From the NCBI RefSeq assembly GCF_016595245.1, contig NZ_JAENHM010000002.1, positions 1-50,858 on the forward strand: a stretch of 50,858 bases of DNA. Direction: 5' to 3'. The stretch is from Azospirillum endophyticum (GTDB taxonomy: Bacteria; Pseudomonadota; Alphaproteobacteria; Azospirillales; Azospirillaceae). Position numbers and translations under genes: made by a program. Positions 45,029 to 50,858 of this stretch are shown one piece after another (the first letter of the stretch is position 1; every line of letters begins with the position of its first letter). Below the pieces are notes generated by a model. It was not told the DNA's origin and did no database searches. It saw only the letters and a program-made list of their open reading frames with translations.

Positions 45029-46579
45029 TCACGCCTTCGCCCGGCGGCGGCGCAGACGGCCGAGGTCGCTGCGCCGCACCAACCCCAGCAGCACGGCGGC
45101 GATGGCGTAGACCGCCAGCCCGACCGCCGCCAGCACCAGCAGCCCGCCCAGCCGCTCGGCCGCGCCGGCGGCGCCCAGCCAGGGGGCGAGCCGGCCGGTC
45201 GCCAGCCACAGGGCGCCGGCCATGGCGGATGCTGCGACCACCATGCGCGGCAGGTTGCGGGTCAGGCGCGCATCGGCGCGGAAAAGGCCGCGCCGGTGCA
45301 GCAGCAGCGCCAGCAGCCCGGCATTCACCCAGGCGCCGACGGAGGTGGCGACCGCCAGCCCGACCTGGGCCAGCGGCCCCATCAGCGCCAGCTTCAGCGC
45401 CACATTGATGCCGACCGCCGCCAGCGCCACCCGCACCGGCGTCGCGGTGTCGTGGCGGGCATAGAAGCCGTTGACCAGGCTGCGGATCACCACGAAGGCC
45501 GGCAGGCCCAGCGCATAGGCCTGCAGCGTCAGTGCCGAGGCCGCGGCGTCGGACGGGCCGAAGGCACCGCGCTGGAACAGCACCGACAGGATCGGCGTGC
45601 CCGCCACCAGGAAGGCGATGGCCGCCGGCAGGGTCAGCACCAGCGACAGCTCGATGGCGCGGTTCTGGCTGTCGACCGCGCCGGCCTCATCGCCGCTCTT
45701 GATCCGCTTGGACATTTCCGGAAGCAGAACGGTGCCGACGGCGATGCCGATCACCCCCAGCGGCAGCTGGTTCAGCCGGTCGGCGTAATAGAGGTAGGAG
45801 ACGGCCCCGGTCGGCAGCGCCGACGCGATCAGCGTATCGGCGAACAGGCTGATCTGGGTCAGGCCGGATCCCAGCGCCGCGGGTCCCAGCACCTTGAGGA
45901 AGCGCTTCACGTCGGGCGACAGGCGCGGCATCACCGGCCGCAGGCTCATGTCGGCCCGGCGGGCGTCCCAGGCCAGATAGAGGAACTGCGCCACGCCGGA
46001 TACCAGCACGCCCCAGGACAGCGCGTGTCCGGCCGTCGGCGTCAGCGGCGTGCCGACCACCAGCGCCGCGATCAGGCAGAGATTCATCAGGATGGGCGCC
46101 GCAGCGGCCGACCCGAAGCGGCTCATGCTGTTCAGCACGCCGCCATAGAGCGACACCAGCGAGATCAGCAGCAAATAGGGGAAGGTGATGCTGGTGAACA
46201 GCACCGCCAGCCGGAACTTCTCGGGCTCGTCGGCAAAGCCGGGAGCGAAGACCGTCATGAACTGCGGCATGAAGGCCAGCACCGCCAGCAGCAGCACGAG
46301 CTGCACAATGACCAGCAAGGTCATCACCTCGTCGGCGAAGCGGCGGGCGGCAGCGGCGCCGTCCTGCACCAGCTTGCCCGAGAACAGCGGCACGAAGGCG
46401 GAGTTGAAGGCGCCCTCGGCGAACAGGGCGCGGAAATGGTTCGGCAGCCGGAAGGCGACGAAGAAGGCGTCGGCCACCGGCCCGGCGCCGAGCAGTGCCG
46501 CGGTCAGCACGTCGCGCAGGAAGCCGAGCACCCGGCTGGCCAGGGTCAGGCCGCCGACGGACAGGATATGACGGAACAC
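45029..46579 (-). CDS. murJ: Lipid II flippase MurJ
   Basis: A 516-residue MOP-superfamily membrane protein with 14 predicted spans. SRVLGFLRDVLTAALLGAGPVADAFFVAFRLPNHFRALFAEGAFNSAFVPLF-type N-terminus, with RDVLTAALLG and ADAFFVAFRLPN being diagnostic, includes the essential Arg18 and Asp-containing cavity residues. Flips lipid II across the inner membrane for peptidoglycan synthesis. Starts at GTG 46579. The 82-bp gap to sseA has no feature. Confidence 0.95.
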   Translation of the reverse strand: MFRHILSVGGLTLASRVLGFLRDVLTAALLGAGPVADAFFVAFRLPNHFRALFAEGAFNSAFVPLFSGKLVQDGAAAARRFADEVMTLLVIVQLVLLLAVLAFMPQFMTVFAPGFADEPEKFRLAVLFTSITFPYLLLISLVSLYGGVLNSMSRFGSAAAAPILMNLCLIAALVVGTPLTPTAGHALSWGVLVSGVAQFLYLAWDARRADMSLRPVMPRLSPDVKRFLKVLGPAALGSGLTQISLFADTLIASALPTGAVSYLYYADRLNQLPLGVIGIAVGTVLLPEMSKRIKSGDEAGAVDSQNRAIELSLVLTLPAAIAFLVAGTPILSVLFQRGAFGPSDAAASALTLQAYALGLPAFVVIRSLVNGFYARHDTATPVRVALAAVGINVALKLALMGPLAQVGLAVATSVGAWVNAGLLALLLHRRGLFRADARLTRNLPRMVVAASAMAGALWLATGRLAPWLGAAGAAERLGGLLVLAAVGLAVYAIAAVLLGLVRRSDLGRLRRRRAKA

Positions 46580-46627
46580 GATGGCTGGGTCGCTCTTGTG
46601 GTGCAGAAATAGCCCGGCGGCATCCTA

Positions 46628-46724
46628 GAGTCCATCGGGGGCTTATTGAAGCATCCGATGGACTCCAGCCGTTTGATTCTTCGTGCGATTCACGCTTCGG
46701 ACGTTTCCGTCCGAAACGATCGCA
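46628..46724. repeat. Two adjacent inverted repeats in the murJ / hydrolase divergent region
   Basis: First: GAGTCCATCGG (46628-46638) and CCGATGGACTC (46655-46665), perfect 11-bp arms, 16-base loop. Second: TGCGAT (46684-46689) with ATCGCA (46719-46724), enclosing TTCGGACG/CGTCCGAA arms around GTTTC. No T-runs. Either a dispersed palindromic element or control sites for the divergent genes. Confidence 0.6.
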
Positions 46725-46812
46725 CTCTAGCGATGCGACCACGTTCGTCATAGGATCGCGGCCCGCATTCGTCCAGAACCCATCTCGGACCTCACCGGAC
46801 AAAGGCCCCGAA

Positions 46813-49009
<2,197 letters not shown>

Positions 49010-49026
49010 TCGGTTCAGGCTCAAGG

Positions 49027-49063
49027 AAAAGCCCCTCTCCGGTTCGCCGGAGAGGGGCTTTTC
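49027..49063 (+). terminator. Intrinsic terminator of eno
   Basis: AAAAGCCCCTCTCCGG-TTCG-CCGGAGAGGGGCTTTT: a 16-bp stem with a TTCG tetraloop, flanked by A and T runs. It could act in both directions. Confidence 0.92.
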
Positions 49064-49086
49064 TGTTGGTGGAGTGCGGGCTTCGG

Positions 49087-49197
49087 ATGCCCCCACCCTA
49101 ACCCTCCCCCGCTACGCAGGGGAGGGAACTCCGCCGCCATCTCGTACAAGCGCCTGCCCCCTCCCCCGCCCAGCGGGGGAGGGTCGGGGAGGGGGCA
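49087..49197. repeat. Dispersed twin-palindrome element, copy 2
   Basis: Same design as 10801-10907: outer CCCCCACCCTAACC, left palindrome CCTCCCCCGCTACGCAGGGGAGG, about 35 bp of middle sequence including CAAGCGCCTG, right palindrome CCTCCCCCGCCCAGCGGGGGAGG. Located between convergent eno and the PHB depolymerase gene. The left palindrome here has changed centre bases. Confidence 0.8.
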
Positions 49198-49213
49198 AAC
49201 CGAACGCCGCCCT

Positions 49214-50290
49214 TCACTCGCCTGTCAGCGCGCCGATCATCTTGCGGACGGCGGTCATCTGGAAGCCGCTCTTGCGGGCGAAGTCGTAGCCGGTGTAGCC
49301 GAACCAGTCCCAACAAGCCTTGGGGTTGGAGGTCGGCTTGGCGGCGCCGTCGATCTGCGGGTACAGCACGACGATGTTGTTGACGTCGGCCCAGCGGTTG
49401 TAGCCGGCATGCACGGCGAAATGGTCGCCGATCAGGTTGGACGCCATCTGGCAGCCATGGAAAGCGACATGGATGCGGCAGGTCTGCCGGCCGCCCTCGC
49501 AGGCTTCCGGAACATAGACATAGCCGGTCCGGCCCATGCCGCTGCGGCTGGGATCGCCGACGAAGGGGGCCTGATCGAACAGCTGCGGCTGGCGGGCTGC
49601 GGCGGGGGCGTTCGGTGTCCGGGCGTCGGCATAGAAGAAGCGGACGATGGCACCCGCCTGATCATACCGGCAGTCGTTGATGTATTCGCTCTTCTCCCCC
49701 TCCTGCGGGATGAAGTCGCAGGCCGCGCCATAGCCGTCGGTGATGTAGGCGTGCGCCGCCTTCGGCAGCTTCACATAGGAAAAATTCGCCTCCGCCACCC
49801 CCAGCGCCCGGTAGAACTGCTCGGTGGCGTCGGCGACCGGGCGCTTCACCGTGCGGTCGTCGTCGCCGTTGAACAGGTAGATCTTCGACTGCGCCATGTT
49901 GGACAGCGGATCGATCTCCTTCGCCGCCTCGCGCGCCTTGGCGTTGGCGACCAGCGCCGGCACGTCGGGCGGTCCCATCGCCACGTCCATGCAGCGCTTC
50001 AGCGCCACCACCGCCGGGGCGATGCCGCCTTCCGACACCTCGGCACAGTCGTAGGGACCGCCGGCGACGATGCCGGCCGCCTTGACCAGCCCCGAATAGG
50101 CGACCTGGAACTGTCCGGCCATATAGGCACCCGACGAAATGCCCGACACCGTCGTCTGCGCCGGGTCGATCTTCACCTTCAAATCGGACAGCTTGATTTG
50201 GGCACTGCTTTGCGCGGCGGCGGGAAGCGGCGCCAGGACGACGAGCGCCGCCAGTGCGGTCTTCAGAATGATTTTGTTTGAAATCGTCAT
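49214..50290 (-). CDS. Secreted poly(3-hydroxybutyrate) depolymerase-family protein
   Basis: A 358-residue alpha/beta hydrolase of the PHB depolymerase group. Signal peptide 1-26 (ending PLPAAA). Lipase-like box GISSGAYM with Ser52 near the N-terminus of the mature protein; Asp in FNGDDD and His in HVAFHGC further on are candidate triad members. Such an early Ser box is the type II catalytic-domain arrangement, as in the periplasmic PhaZ of Rhodospirillum rubrum. Would degrade released PHB or PHB oligomers outside the cytoplasm. No substrate-binding domain. ATG 50290 with a GAGAGGG-rich region (GGGTGACCCTCTC complement) near it. Confidence 0.8.
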   Translation of the reverse strand: MTISNKIILKTALAALVVLAPLPAAAQSSAQIKLSDLKVKIDPAQTTVSGISSGAYMAGQFQVAYSGLVKAAGIVAGGPYDCAEVSEGGIAPAVVALKRCMDVAMGPPDVPALVANAKAREAAKEIDPLSNMAQSKIYLFNGDDDRTVKRPVADATEQFYRALGVAEANFSYVKLPKAAHAYITDGYGAACDFIPQEGEKSEYINDCRYDQAGAIVRFFYADARTPNAPAAARQPQLFDQAPFVGDPSRSGMGRTGYVYVPEACEGGRQTCRIHVAFHGCQMASNLIGDHFAVHAGYNRWADVNNIVVLYPQIDGAAKPTSNPKACWDWFGYTGYDFARKSGFQMTAVRKMIGALTGE

Positions 50291-50600
50291 GAGAGGGTCA
50301 CCTTTGCCCTGCAAGGGTTGTCGACATCGCGTGGACAGCGGCGATCCGCGCCCCGCCCCTCGTCGCGTCATCCGTCCCCGTCGTGCCGCTCCGGTCCCGG
50401 TTGGCCCGGGCGGACGGAACACGATCAGATTGTTGCTGGTCGCCCCAAAGGCTCGGACCGGAACGGAAGGTAGCAAGGCAATGATGATTGTCTAATAAAA
50501 AGGATTCATGGTGGTCTGATGCACGCCCTCGTACGCAATTTCCCTTCTCAGCGCCCGTATGGCAATCGCATATGGAAATTGGATTCCCATCAAAGGACTT
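50291..50600. other. Gene-free stretch upstream of PHB depolymerase
   Basis: About 310 bp. No supported gene. Includes the depolymerase promoter region; 50490-50600 is more AT-rich and probably belongs to the insertion-element surroundings. Confidence 0.35.
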
Positions 50601-50624
50601 CCGTCATCCCCGCGAAGGCGGGGA
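50601..50624. repeat. Short palindromic repeat (CGTCATCCCCGCGAAGGCGGGG type)
   Basis: CGTCATCCCCGC-GAAG-GCGGGG forms a short hairpin, matching the copy at 16501-16528. It lies 8 bp after the end of the IS30-type transposase frame. Confidence 0.7.
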
Positions 50625-50631
50625 GATGGTC

Positions 50632-50858
50632 TCACGCTTGAAGCGCAACGGAGAGATTTTTAGAGAATAGATCATCTGGCGTGAAGAAGTCGAGGCACTC
50701 ACGCGGTATGGAGTTGATCCAATCCGCGTGAGCCTCAATCTCTTGCGAAGTTGTCACGGCAAGGTTTGTCTTCCTGGGTAGTTTGCGTCTCAGCCGCCCG
50801 ATCGTGTTCTCGACGCCGCCTTTCTGCCAGGGTGCGTGAGGGTCGCAGAAGTAAGTTT
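50632..50858 (-). mobile_element. IS30-family transposase, C-terminal part (runs off window)
   Basis: The minus strand is open from the window edge to TGA at 50632-50634, about 75 residues. YFCDPHAPWQKGGVENTIGRL is the end of the IS30 DDE catalytic core (Glu of VEN), and IPRECLDFFTPDDLF matches the usual 'TPRKCLgyxTPxExF' tail. The part seen has no frameshift. The preceding spacer between these motifs departs from the common consensus (EIEAHADWINS). An intact copy is possible but its start is outside. Confidence 0.85.

Overview
This is a GC-rich (well above 60 % by eye) alphaproteobacterial chromosomal window. FliG and FliN show a flagellated organism. FliG, the GatB/MurJ/enolase set, TRAP and D-peptide transport genes, a periplasmic type PHB depolymerase and dispersed GC-rich palindromic repeats all look like Azospirillum or a close relative (Rhodospirillales). 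That assignment is inference from protein style and gene content; no search was run.

Layout. 0-6 kb: a 5'-damaged AlbA_2/Schlafen-type protein, two VOC-fold proteins (one with an apparent internal deletion), a hipBA toxin-antitoxin pair, a small HemJ/CopD-like membrane protein and a quinone oxidoreductase. 6-16.2 kb: a minus-strand cluster of nine genes (RpiR-type regulator, D-amino-acid transaminase, fused dipeptide ABC ATPase, binding protein, two permeases, DmpA-type S58 aminopeptidase, DppA-type M55 D-aminopeptidase, isoaspartyl peptidase). It reads as one import-and-degrade pathway for peptides holding D- or beta-linked residues. 16.2-16.9 kb: repeats only, including a 235-bp MITE-like inverted repeat. 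16.9-18.8 kb: a MORN protein and fliG. 19-23.7 kb: a TRAP transporter followed by pxpB-pxpC (5-oxoprolinase subunits) without pxpA. 23.8-25.5 kb: an ELWxxDGT/RTX protein. 25.7-30.3 kb: a hexuronate-type operon (MFS transporter, fructuronate reductase, mannonate dehydratase) preceded by a 31-bp palindrome. 30.3-33.3 kb: a lone 3TM holin-like gene, a cupin, small proteins and a response regulator.

33.3-37.0 kb is a degraded island with remnants of IS256 and IS5 transposases around two genes for an FkbM methyltransferase (clearly AT-rich) and a hexapeptide acetyltransferase. The island abuts the 3' end of a tRNA-Ser(GCT). 37.4-50.3 kb returns to core-like genes: PAS histidine kinase, gatB, a ClpP-fold periplasmic protein, diaminopropionate ammonia-lyase, fliN, 3-mercaptopyruvate-type sulfurtransferase, murJ, an alpha/beta hydrolase, enolase and a secreted PHB depolymerase. 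The window ends inside an IS30-type transposase.

The best candidates for something not fully described are the D-/beta-peptide utilisation cluster with its own candidate RpiR operator, the palindrome in front of the uronate operon, and the families of dispersed palindromic elements, one of which sits inside the peptide operon.
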